Below are positions 43,535-54,580 of a DNA stretch of 64,000 nt, piece after piece. Numbering within the stretch: position 1 is the stretch's first letter; the number at the start of each line of letters is the position of its first letter. The notes beneath the pieces are model-generated. The model saw only the letters and a program-made list of their open reading frames with translations. It searched no databases and was not told where the DNA came from. A program made the translations under genes and the position numbers. Source of the stretch: Clonostachys chloroleuca (lineage: Eukaryota; Ascomycota; Sordariomycetes; Hypocreales; Bionectriaceae); the NCBI GenBank assembly GCA_037952775.1, contig JBANAY010000003.1, positions 25,854,001-25,918,000 of the forward strand. Reading direction: 5' to 3'.

Positions 43535-45853
43535 ATGGACTCAAAGCGCAAGGCCAATGGCGCTGCGTCGCCCGAAAATGACGATCGCGCTTCTAAGCGT
43601 CGCAAGCTTGCTGTGAGTCTAGCTCGCCTCTCCCTGGTCCCGCAATGTGGAATCCGGATGGCGGATTCTGCTCCTTGATGCGCCGACTGCTTGATGAACA
43701 ACTCATTGATTGAGGGAATGCTAACGTTCGACCTAGGAGGAGTTCGATCTTTCCAAGGGCGAAACCCCCGAATCGACAACTGCATACGGTCTAGCCTTTC
43801 TTGAGCAGATCAGACGCACGTCGGACAAAAGGTAGTGATTTTGGACAAAGGTGTACGATTGCAGTGCTGATGCCTCTTAGTGGCCGCCGAGTTGCAGGCT
43901 ATTTCGAGAAACTCCCTCCAAAGGAGGGAAATGCCGATTTATAAACAAACACGCATGCCTATTTCGCTCGAGCTCATCGAAGAGCAACTTCTGGATGGAA
44001 AGTTCAAGGATCTCGCTCAGCTTGAGAGTTACTTGAAAAGGATGATTTCCAACGCCAAAGAGTTCTACCCTCGATCAAGTTCCGTATTTGACGACGCGGA
44101 ACGTGTTCGCAAAGCTGTCAGCAATTACATGACAAAAACCAATCCCGCATACCAGAATCGTCGCTATCAAGCTGTCCCAACCCCTCTGCCGCCGGAGGAT
44201 GGTGCAGAGGAGGACGCGGAAGGCGAGGACGCTGAAGAGGATGCGGAAGGCGAGGACGAAGATGGAGACAATGCCGAACAATCTGAAGACGATGAGGACG
44301 AGGACAATGATGAGGATGACGCCGACGAGGATGAGGATGATGTTGGTCCTCGCTCCGGAAAGCGCTCAATAATTCTTAAGCGACAGGGGCCCAGCCGTCC
44401 CTCTCGAGGCTCCGCCACGGCTGCTCAAGAAACTCCGAAGAGGCCAGCCACAAATAACTCCGATGATCAGTATGAGGATGTCGATTACAAGGGTCTTAGT
44501 TTTCAACAAGCGCAAGAGAAAATTGTGGAGGAACTCCTACGGCATCAGGAGCCAGAGTATGTGGCTACTAAATAATGTCGGGAGATGCTCGCTAACCATT
44601 CAACAGGTATGATAGTCCATACTTCGAGCCTTTCGTCAACCTCCCCCCTCGTGCTCTGAAAGACTACTACAAAATGGTTTCCGATCCACTATCTCTGAGG
44701 AAATTGCAAAAGATTGTTAAGGGGGTACAGGGTCGAGGCAATCCTACAAACGTCAGCGAGTTCAAAAGCTGGGCTCAGTTTGAAGAGAAGGCCAAACTTC
44801 TTTGGGCGAACGCCTACTTCTACAACGAAGAAGGCAGCGACATTTACGTCCTTGCTCAAGAACTAGAAGTACGTTGAGCTAAGAACAGTAGAACCGACTT
44901 GCAGCTAACACCATTTGTAGGAAGCCTTTTACGAGCAGTTCAAGCAGGCCACGGCAGCTGTCTCTGAGCCTGTGCAACCTAAGATCAAGTTGAAGGTTGG
45001 CCAGCAAAGCGACCAGGCGCCGCCAGCGAAGAAGATTACTCTCCATGTCGGTGGTAGCCGAGGTGAATCTGTGGACTCCCCAGCTGCATCGGCGGGCGTG
45101 GATTCGCCGGCCCCGGAGACCAACGGCACAGCAATTCCTACTCCCATTGATAAAGCCCGCGGTCTTTCAGCGTCCGTGCCATCTCCGAGCCCGTCGGTGC
45201 AGCCACAGCCGAAGGCTGAGGATGGGCGTTCACCTTCACTACGTCCACCCAGCGTGGCATCTGGGCAGCTGACCCCAAGTGGTCCTCGGCCACCAATTCC
45301 AACTCCTCCATCGCAGCCTACAAATTATGTTCCCCCAGCTCCAACGACTCCTATGGAGCAGAAGCGCTTCCGTCGCGCTGGAAAGGGTAAGTACATATTC
45401 CCTCATTTGGAAGCAATATTTTGCTAACATGACCAAGGCATTGAAAGTGCGCTCCTGTCGAGAGTACGGTTGCAAGCATTCCAGGGCTCGCCTGCAGACA
45501 ATTACCTGACCATGACTGTGCTGCCACACCCCAAGGAAATGCAGCAATCCGCCACCATCAACTTACCATATTCTCATCACCGGGCGTCACTCTCGGTCCT
45601 GCTTCCGGAGTTCCTTCAGGATCGCCAGTACAGTCTCTGGACTCTACTGAATAAACAACCTATGAAGGCCGTCCACCATCCGCTCCACAATCAATCACCC
45701 CAAGAAAGGTTTTTCGAGGCGCTGTTTCATCCAGGGACCAATGTTCTCGAAACACATCTCGTCGCAGCCATCCCTCAACATGAACGCGTCGTCGGCGGAC
45801 CGGAGGTTGAGTTGGAGATCTTCACTATTTTTGTGAATGTGCTCAGGAATTAG
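43535..45853 (+). CDS. RSC4: RSC chromatin-remodelling subunit Rsc4-like, double bromodomain; frame broken once
   Basis: Exons 43535-43612, 43737-43831, 43881-44556, 44607-44868, 44921-45386 and 45438-45853; about 664 aa if the frame is mended. It starts MDSKRKANGAASPEND with a nuclear-type RRK cluster. Bromodomain 1 runs through GYFEKLPPKEGNAD to RMPISLELIEEQL, and bromodomain 2 through YFEPFVNLPPRALKDYYKMV to PLSLRKLQ. An acidic tract with a 27-base duplication (EDAEGED) separates them. The C-terminal part (GIESALLSRVRLQAFQG to VELEIFTIFVNVLRN) is conserved in Rsc4 proteins. At 43936-43942 the frame jumps: GNAD is followed by TTA TAA in frame, while YKQTRMPISLE is in the next frame, as if two bases were missing (or one added). 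No intron can explain it. As written the product would stop after 78 residues. Confidence 0.85.
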
Positions 45854-46840
45854 GGGCATTCGGAGCGCATTAGGGGTTGGAGGGGGTAGATGATTCAATA
45901 GCTGACTCGGCTGTCACTGAATTTGCTGGTACAGGCGCGCATAGGAGTGAAGAGTCACCAACCGAGTAATTTCTTGGGACGGCCTCTAGGGAGGTCTTGA
46001 GTGTAATACAGTCTAAGGCGTATCATGGGTTGGTGTGTTTTCAGGTTCTGGTAGACCGGTGGGCGAAAACTATCTTGGCGGGACAAGGATGGCATGTGTT
46101 TTTCTTCTTCGTCTTTCTTTGCAGCACTCAAACAAGCCACCTAAAGTTGATCTGACCATTCGTTGCGTAGCCTACGTAATTTGAGAGGTGTTCATGTATG
46201 GATGTCTTTCGTAGCGTCGAACTGGCAGGCAGTGGCTCAGGTGGCACGTGTCGTTGGTTGCACAGCGCCGGCAGTGGCGTTATATCGTGCAGCAAACGTT
46301 TCCAGATATAGTTCACCTCGCTGTTGGCGCAAGACATTAATCCACTTCACTTCGAATTCCTCAGGATAATGCTAGCTAAGCATGGTTGTTCTTAAAATTG
46401 AACCAAACATCGAAACGTGGAATGCCGGCTGGATGAAATGAGCCATGTCCGGGCAGGCCCCCCACTTAGATAATGATGGCAGCAGGGGACCCAGCTAATC
46501 TCTCGTCATTGTTGCTTCCCACGATCCGTTTGTTCGTTCACTGATAATACCCGGACCCGAACTTGCCTCGCTGCCAACCGCTCCTCACCGACTTTGATAG
46601 ACGACTTGCGGCCCGAAAGCCCAACGGACCCATCGGGATCTTCGCCCATACATGTATCCAGCTTGAACCTGTAAAAGTGCCGTGCAGCCTGTGAACGCCC
46701 ATCTCGTTGCTGTCCCCTTGCGTGTTGCCCTGCCCCAACCCTCGAAAGATTAAAACGCACCTTCATGGTCAACCGGTTTCGACCTCGGACGTAGCGCGGG
46801 TGCGCACGCGAAGCGCATCGCGTCTCCTCTTTGTCTTGTG
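45854..46840. other. Intergenic: RSC4 3' flank and promoter of membrane protein gene
   Basis: About 1 kb. A 9-codon upstream ORF (46765-46794) precedes the next gene. No other gene is supported. Confidence 0.5.
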
Positions 46841-48848
46841 ATGCCGACCTACTTCAAGTTCACACAGGGCACCGAGTCGCGCGTCCGTCCCAACGACTCG
46901 TCGCCGCTCTTGGGTCGATTCCGCGCCGTGCCACCCCGGGACCAGCAGTTCGCGGCCAGCCAGGTCAATCGCCTTGACGTCGCCGGTGGGCGTGGGAGTG
47001 TGCATGTGGGATACGGCGCGCTGGTGATCGCTGGTTTGGAAGGCCACCAGGAGGACGACGAGGACGACGATGTTAGCACCGAGGACCTCGACGGCATTCC
47101 CAGGCTGGAGCGGCTCTGGCAGCGTTGGGTCGTGGATCTGTGGGTGCACCCCCGACAGGCAGCTGTGAAGAAGATTGCAGAGAAGTGGTATACTCGCTAT
47201 GGGCTCTTGGTGTTTTTGCCCGCTATACTGGTTAGTGTTCTTGAGCCTGTATCCCTTCAATGTATGATAGTGGGACTGACCAGATGTTGCTGTGTTGCAA
47301 TATAGACTGTTGGGTGGTGTTCGTTGCCATTTCCGCAGTATCCGTTACCTCCCGGCCAAGTCGATCAAAACCCCTCCGACGTACACAGCAAAGCTCCCGG
47401 TCACGGAAATGCCCGAGTGCAGGTCAACTTCTGGTTCTTCATATTTGTCTACTACGGGCTCTACAGCCTGACGGCGCTGATATGGATAACCAAAGTGTTC
47501 AATCTTTACAGCTTGAACTGGTACGCAAGCCCAACTGTGAACTCCTGATGTGGGCTAGAGTACTAACACATTACTAGGTGGCCACAATCTCTCGGGTTTC
47601 CTCTCACATTTACTCTTATTGCTATTCTATCCGTGACGGTCCCCATACCCATCTATTACTATGACCAAACGAGGTTTCTGACTGTGCATAACACCTCTTG
47701 GATCTCGTGGACTTTTATCATCATGGCTCTGCCCGTCACTATCGCAGTCCTAATCCTGCGGAATAACGAACGCCATCTTGGTCTGCGAAACTCACTGTCA
47801 GAGACTCAGCGGATATTCACCGCCTCCTGGTGGACAAATGATGTGGATACCCTCTCTAGAAGAGAGCGTCGGCGCGGTAATACGTCGACGGATCCATTCG
47901 GCGGAGATGACGTGCGAGTATCGAGGGTTTCAAGGTTACGTAGCTTTAGGCAGCGATGGTTACCGGCAAGCTTCGTTCGATTTATATGGTTCTGCGTTGC
48001 TCTATATATCGGGCTGATGGCATATGTCTTGGGAGAGGCATACGCCGAGATCTATCTGAGAACCTTACCCCACGATAGTTTCGAGACTCTCGTTTACGTC
48101 TACGGCTGGGTTGTGACCGTCCACCTCCTGGACGCCCTCACAGGGTTCGTTCTCGGCATACGTGAAGGCGAGCGGGTTGGAAGCTACCCTCTGAGCTGGG
48201 TATTCAAGCTGTAAGTTCCACATTGGGGATCGCTCGTTTATTTGAAACAACGGTCACAGCTACTAACAGAAAACCATCAGGTACTTCATGCTGACATATC
48301 AAACATATGTCAGGGCTCTATACGCCCGACTTCGCTCGCCAGGCCAGTTCATCATGCTGCAGATCTTTTCGTCTACCGGGCTTGTTGTCATTACTCCGAT
48401 CATGATGACGACCGTCTTCCACAAAATCCTGACCGTCCTTGGTCTATCGACGCTGAGCTATGGGACCTACCAGAAGCTGCAGACACGTAATGTCTTTATC
48501 CGTTTTCTTGCCGAGAACGCCTCCATGGCCTGCTTCCTCGGCAGCATCCTTGTCCTTCATTATGGAGCAAACAAGGACGTATACCCTTATTTTGCGTTTG
48601 ATGATGAATCAGAGGACTACGATTTCGATCGCACCTTTTACCTGTCCACAGTCACCTGGGGCTGTGAGCTGATCGCGAGCTTGGTGGTTAGAGGCCTCAT
48701 CAGGGTCATCTTCGGGGTCGACGTCGGGCTCGAGGGCAAGATGGACCTCGCGGTCTGGCCCGAGCTGCTGCCGACCTGCGTGGTCGTGATCCTTCACGTT
48801 TTGCAGAACATGTTGTTTTCCATCATTCGATTGCAGTTCCGAGCATGA
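46841..48848 (+). CDS. Conserved-looking polytopic membrane protein, about ten spans, unknown function
   Basis: Exons 46841-47230, 47306-47520, 47578-48210 and 48281-48848, 601 aa; all three splice joints keep frame (AIL/TVGW, LNW/WPQS, FKL/YFML). The first 115 residues are soluble with an acidic patch (GHQEDDEDDDVSTEDLD). About ten hydrophobic helices follow, starting near GLLVFLPAIL, then FWFFIFVYYGLYSLTALIW, FTLIAILSVTVPIP, FIIMALPVTIAVLIL, FIWFCVALYIGLMAYVL, VVTVHLLDALTGFVLG, IFSSTGLVVITPIMM, ASMACFLGSILVL, ELIASLVVRGLI and CVVVILHVLQNMLF. A basic loop (DTLSRRERRRGNTS) separates helices 4 and 5. I do not recognise the family; transporter, scramblase-like or ER-membrane roles are all possible. 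The splice pattern and codon use leave no doubt that it is a gene. Confidence 0.85.
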
Positions 48849-51800
48849 GCATAGCGAGATGACAAGGCCTCTTTGGGGTTTAATTTGTGTATTTTTGCTG
48901 CATTGTTACGACTGTTTTCTTTTTCTTCTTCTCTCTTTTCTCCTTTTGTTTCCGCGTCATGCTACTTATGATCACACCAAAGGCGAGGGAAGGAAATTTT
49001 TGTCGAGAAATGTTACGTTGATACCCCTTAGATCAATTTTTGTTGCGGAAGGAGAGATGCGGGCGTTGCGTCACATACACTAGATAAACTCTTACTCATG
49101 ATCCCTGACTTGCTTGCTTATTATTGGATTATTTTTTTTGGTCGTCTGGGTTTCTAAAAGAGGTACTCCGAGACTAAATGGTCACTATTTAATTCCAGTA
49201 GTTTCACGCCCGCCGGGTTCGGGTCCCCGCTGGACATGCTACGGTATGCATGATGGGCTGGCTCCGTCCTGCACAACATCAGATGCAAGATGGGAGGCGA
49301 AAGCAGGTAGTTCCAGGCATGCAATGTTACGCATGTATGTGTGGTCAGTCATGGAGGTGGTGAGCTGAGAGCCCGAACGACCAGGGAGGTTTGCCGTAGC
49401 CCACAGAGCTGGGACCGAGTCCATGTTGGACAATACGAAGGTTGGTATATATTATTGTACAGGTTATATCCTGCTGATGCCCACCATCACCGCCTCTGCA
49501 GAGCTTGGCTATCAAGCACCATCGCAGCCATGGCGGGATGTAGTACTATTACGTCGAGAGGAGGGGAGGGATCCCCCTTGAATGGGGTTTCACCCCTCCA
49601 GCCCCTCCAGTCCATACATCGATCGGCTTTCAAAAGGCCAATATTATCTCGCGGTGGTGTCTCGTCGAGGGATGGGATGGATGGGTGGATTGAGAATGCG
49701 TCCAGGTGAGAAACAAGCCCAAGGCAATAATCATCTAAAGCAGCAAGTCGCGGAGCAGGGGCAGGGACCTTGGCTCGAATCTTTTAGCCGGGTGCCCACC
49801 TCGTAACATCCACAGTTCGCTGTTCCCCTAATGCAAGCCCTGTCACGGCGAAAATCACAGGGAGGTAGAGAGATGTGGATAAACAGCGGTGAGTGCAGGG
49901 CGAAGGAAAGGAAGGGGGGAGGACGGGAAAAGGCGTGAAAACCCCATCCGCACGATGGTTTGTGCAGGTCGTTGCGACAAATCAGTTGCAGGGGGCTGGC
50001 GCATGGGCCGCCCTATTGGTGAAGGGCATCCAAGAGGCAGGCAACGAGCCGTCTATGTTCTCCAACATTAATGGACAGAGTGAGACTATTGGGAGCTTGG
50101 CTTGGATTTGCTTGTTTTGCAGGTGTGTAGATATGGAAGATACGGGTGAATGGGCCCTGTCAGTGAGGACCTCTTTGACTTGGGGGAGAGCCCGAGCTGC
50201 CCGCCCCGACTAAGCGAATCAGCTAAACTGGCAACAGGCAGGCTTAAACTCGACTTCGGGAACCAGCATGCATCGTGGAGACATGTGAAGGAGAATCAGC
50301 GAGTTGTCGACCAACTGCCATCCACAGGTCGTCCCCACAGGACATGATGCGACTCCCTCCCATGATACAGAGATAAGTGGCGGGTCTTTTTCTTCCCGAT
50401 GTGCATCGTGCATCCATACAAACCAGGCCATGGCGCTCTCTCAACGGCTGGGGGCACGCATGTAAGTAGGTAATAGTCATATGTGCGCACGTACGTGTTT
50501 ATGTAGCAGCGTGGATGTATGTGTGAGCGGCATGCCACCTCTGCTCTCTTCTCTCGTATACACCCACCTCAACTCGAAGCAACCACGGGCCGTGCTCCGA
50601 CTCAGATTGGGCAGAGGCCGTCAACCTACTCCCAATCCGACCAGTCCTCTCAGCTTACTGCCGGCTTCCTTGCCTCCCACGGCTCTGGCTGTCAAATAAG
50701 GAACCCAGTCATGGCCGAATAGTCAAAACACGTCCAGTCCAGGCAAGCAGGAAGGCAGAGGCGCCCCGCAATTAGTCGGGCCTCCACGGTACAGATAGCC
50801 TACCTGGGAAGTTTGATCGCAAGAAAAGGGACCGGCAAGGCCAGCGGCAACAACCCGGGGGTGGGCTGCAGGAGAGGCAGAGCGGCGAGCAGAATTTTCC
50901 TTGCTAAGGCAGGTACTGAAATGGAATGCCAATAATCAGAGAAGCGATATGTGCACATGTCCACCCTGCTGAAGCACGGGATGAGTCAACAGTGTGATGT
51001 GGAGGGGTGCTCCGGACCAGTAGTGACGGCAAGACAGACGGTGGAGTTGAGGGGCTTATCGGCGTGGTCACTTGCTGAGCTGGTGATGAGGAGAGGATGC
51101 GATGTGTTATGTGACGAGCAGTCGAGCTCGACATTATTTGGGGGCTTTCGCAAGCATGGCACGGGAAGCGAGCTAAATGGTGCAATCTCTAGACACGGCT
51201 GTGGATGCCGCCAGTCGCGGGCATATTGCCATTGCGATTAGGTATCAAGTATTAGGCGCTTGGAGCACGCAGAAGCACGCACCAAGAAGGCTCCAACCGG
51301 TGGATATTACAGTGGGTTGGCCGTGGCCTGAGAGGGCTAGAAAAACATGGGAGAGATGTCGCAGGTAAGCAGCCTTGCCTTATCTCTCCTACTAAGACGA
51401 CCCGAGGCAATAAACCTCAGAGCGACGGTTGTGATCAGGCAATGTGCAACGGGTTCCCTGCCCATTCTTGGCTGCCGTTGGGCAAGTCTCGGCGGAAAAG
51501 AAACAGGATTCTAGAAGGCCCATTGGTTACGCCCGAGGAAGCTCTTTGGAAGGAATGGTGGTCCCCAGCCCAGGTTGTCACCGAGCACGTACCCAATACA
51601 TGCGGTGCCGCAAGAGCAGAGTGACCCGAGAAGCAGTTTGTCATGTATCGACGCTCTGCGCATCAGCCTCCACACCATCCTGGAGCTTGGCTTTTCACTT
51701 GTGCCATGCCGCTGCATCTTTGCGAATCTGTGACGGAGCCATGTCTGAAAGCGTCGTATCAAGTACACGAAGCCAGCTATCAAGGCCCGTCACTTGAGGG

Positions 51801-53227
51801 TGAGAAAAGCCCGCTGGTTGAGCATGTATAGCCACAGGCATGGCTCGGGACATAGATATCCATGTCTATACAATGTCGTGATTCCTAGGCGAGTCGTCGC
51901 GGCCAAACAAGCCGGCCAAGTTTTAAGTCAACTAACGCACAACAACCCGCGTCGGTTTGCCAGCAACCAGGCAAGCCCAATGCCTGAGATGGGCAAACGG
52001 GCTGTTAGCAACTCAGTAGCCGGTACCTGAATCGTACTCCTATGTACATCAGCAAGGCCAGACGGAGACCAGGCTAGTGCTTGCTTGCGCATCCCACCAG
52101 TCAGACAGTTCTTGGCCGCTTGCGAGGGCCAGCCGGTGCGCTGTACCCAAGCGAACGCTGAGCTACCGTAGGTAGTAGACAAATAGATGATTCACGTTTT
52201 CACAACCCACAGTACCTGAGACATGACAGGCAGCAGCACGGCAGTGGGGCATCGTCGTGGTCGGTCCTCTTTTGCATACCTGCTCCGTCCTTCCTGGCCC
52301 TTGCACCGAATGTATGTATCATACATCGGCATACGCTCGAAACACCGCTGATTGCTGTGGCGCGCGGCCAGACTCGATGGCCTGCTAGTGGGGTTCGGAA
52401 TAGTGTGGCTTCAGTGATCAAGAGAAGAAGCTGCGAAATGTACCTAATAAATTACTTCCTAGTCGAGATCCAGCTGCTAGCCCACCTGGCCCCTCCGCGG
52501 GACGCGATTTGCTATTTGCTCGCCTCGCGGGTAGAGCACCAGCCGGAGACCCTTTTACAGGTCATTGTAACATCTGAGCCTGTCAATCCGCGCCGGTATG
52601 GTGAGATAATATTATAATGCAACTTCACCGCCTGCCCGTTTACTCAACAGAGAGCCGTCTAACCCGCTCGTGCGCTGGCGTGATCCGATACCTGCCTACG
52701 GCTAAGAGGAGTCTGAGTGACAGCGCTGGGCAAGGAAGGCTCGCGGGTTCATTTTTTTCCCTTTTCCCTGCACGGCTCCTCCTCCACCTAGCCCCTCCCT
52801 CCGATTCCCGAGTGCCCACTCCAACTCCAGCCAGGCCTACCCAACCGGGCCTAATGTACCTGCCTTACGTGCAGAGGTAGCTGCCCCTCCATCCAAACGA
52901 GGGACGGTACAAGCACCAGCACCTCCATCGTTCCTGCCTGGCCACTCCCACTTGCGCCTACCTGCCACCAGAACAGGCCAAAACCGCACCTCAGCACAGG
53001 GCAAGCGCAACCCATAATTGTACTGGAAACACACCGTTATCTTGCTCGTACCTGCCCTGCCTGTGCTTGCGCTCCTGCTGTAACCTGCGGTACCCTGTCA
53101 GGTCACCTCTTGCCGGCCTGCTGCACGGCGCTCGCTCCAGTCCGCGTCAGGTCACTAATATTTTCCTCTCGCTCCCCCTCCTTCTCCTTTCCCTCCTCCC
53201 TCCTCCTACTTCCTCTCCCTCCTCACA
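48849..53227. other. Large gene-poor region and APRT promoter
   Basis: About 4.4 kb. All ORFs are short and unlike proteins. The sequence is GC-rich and full of dispersed tacctgcc/aggtacct-type words, especially 52400-53110. A CT-rich tract (about 53158-53222) lies directly before the APRT start. No tRNA, 5S or mobile-element signature was recognised by eye. It may carry long regulatory sequence or a non-coding RNA, but nothing shows it. Confidence 0.5.
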
Positions 53228-53991
53228 ATGTCCGCTCAGGGTCATCAGAACCCTGCCTCCTCGACCGGCGGCTCAGATTCCAACAACACACTCACCACCT
53301 CTCAACAAGATGCCTCGGGACGACAGCCCTCCTCCGCCTCCGCCCCCTCCGCCCAACTCACCAGTTGGAAGGTAGAGCTGCGTCGGAACCTGCGCTCCTT
53401 CCCTGACTTCCCCATCCCCGGCATTGACTTTGTCGATATCATGCCCCTCTTCGCCAACCCGACAGCCCACGCCGCTCTCGTCTCTGCCCTCGAACTCCAG
53501 ATTTCCGAGTCCTTCAAAGGAGGTCGACCAGATGTTATCGTCGGCCTTGACGCCCGTGGCTTTCTCTTTGGCCCCGGCCTTGCACTGAAGCTCGGTGTTA
53601 GCTTCGCTGCTGTTCGCAAGAAGGGCAAGCTCCCCGGCCCTTGCGTTACAGCCGAGTATGTCAAAGAATACGGCAAGGATCTCTTCCAGATGCAGGAGGA
53701 TGCCATTAAGCCAGGTCAGAAGGTTCTGATTGTCGACGATATCATTGCCACTGGTAAGTGCAGATTTGGAATTCATTTTCTTTTGAGCCTATGAAATTCC
53801 CCATTTCACATGAAGAAGAATGAATATTAACTCTTATATCTACAGGTGGTTCTGCCAAGGCTGCACACGATCTTGTCAAGCAGCTGAAAGGCGAGGTCCT
53901 TGGTTTCCTATTCATCCTTCAGATCCCTGGTCTTAATGGTCGCGACAAGCTCGGAGATGCTCCCGTCGAGATTCTCTTGGAGGATGCTTAG
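53228..53991 (+). CDS. APT1: Adenine phosphoribosyltransferase
   Basis: Exons 53228-53753 and 53846-53991, 223 aa. Purine salvage: adenine plus PRPP to AMP. The PRPP-binding motif is VLIVDDIIATGGSAKAA, made whole by the splice (ATG/GGSA). Other blocks are LRSFPDFPIPGIDFVDIMPL, VIVGLDARGFLFGPGLALKL and AVRKKGKLPGPCVTAEYVKE, all typical of APRT. It ends PVEILLEDA. The first 45 residues (Ser/Gln/Ala rich) are an extension not found in shorter family members; the alternative is a later start, but no other ATG lies before the conserved domain. A pyrimidine-rich leader directly precedes the start. Confidence 0.94.
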
Positions 53992-54580
53992 AGCCAAGCA
54001 ACCGAATTCTTTGAAGCTCCACCCCAATATTTGCGCATGGAGAAGGTCCCACACCCGTCTCTAATATCACTTGGTCCTATATTCTCCTATTTCCCTTTTT
54101 TTTCAATATCGAAACTCAACAACCATACTTCTGGATTTCTCAGGCGTTTCAGGTTGAATCAAATATACAAAAGTTGGGCTGGAAGTGTTTTGTATTTTCT
54201 ATAGACAGGAGCGCAAGTGAGCAAGGGTGGCATGTTGAGGTTTATATCCCATGTCTTCCGCATTTCGACACGGACGGCCATAATGGAATCATTTATTGTG
54301 GGGGACAGGGATCCTAAATTTCAACATTTTTTTTTCGTGATGGATTTTTTTAGCATAACACGCAAAGTAATCTCCGGTTTTCGTTCGCAACAGGCTAGAT
54401 AGACGTCAATTTTTAAATTATCCAACATGGGAGATGTTGACTATAAATAATAAGAATATAATTTGTGAGCTAATTTCTTGTTTATGATGTGCTCATCACT
54501 CTATCATGGGGGGAGGATATCGTTACTGTCGTTTATATACTATGCATCGCTTCAAATCCATGTAAAACCCATCGCTTTAA
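53992..54580. other. Intergenic between convergent APRT and EDEM genes
   Basis: AT-rich 3' flanking sequence of both genes. Nothing else was recognised. Confidence 0.6.

Noticed and set aside
49200..49235. Possible tRNA T-arm (gggttcgggtccc)
   Set aside because: The loop lacks the usual TTCRANY sequence and no cloverleaf can be built around it.
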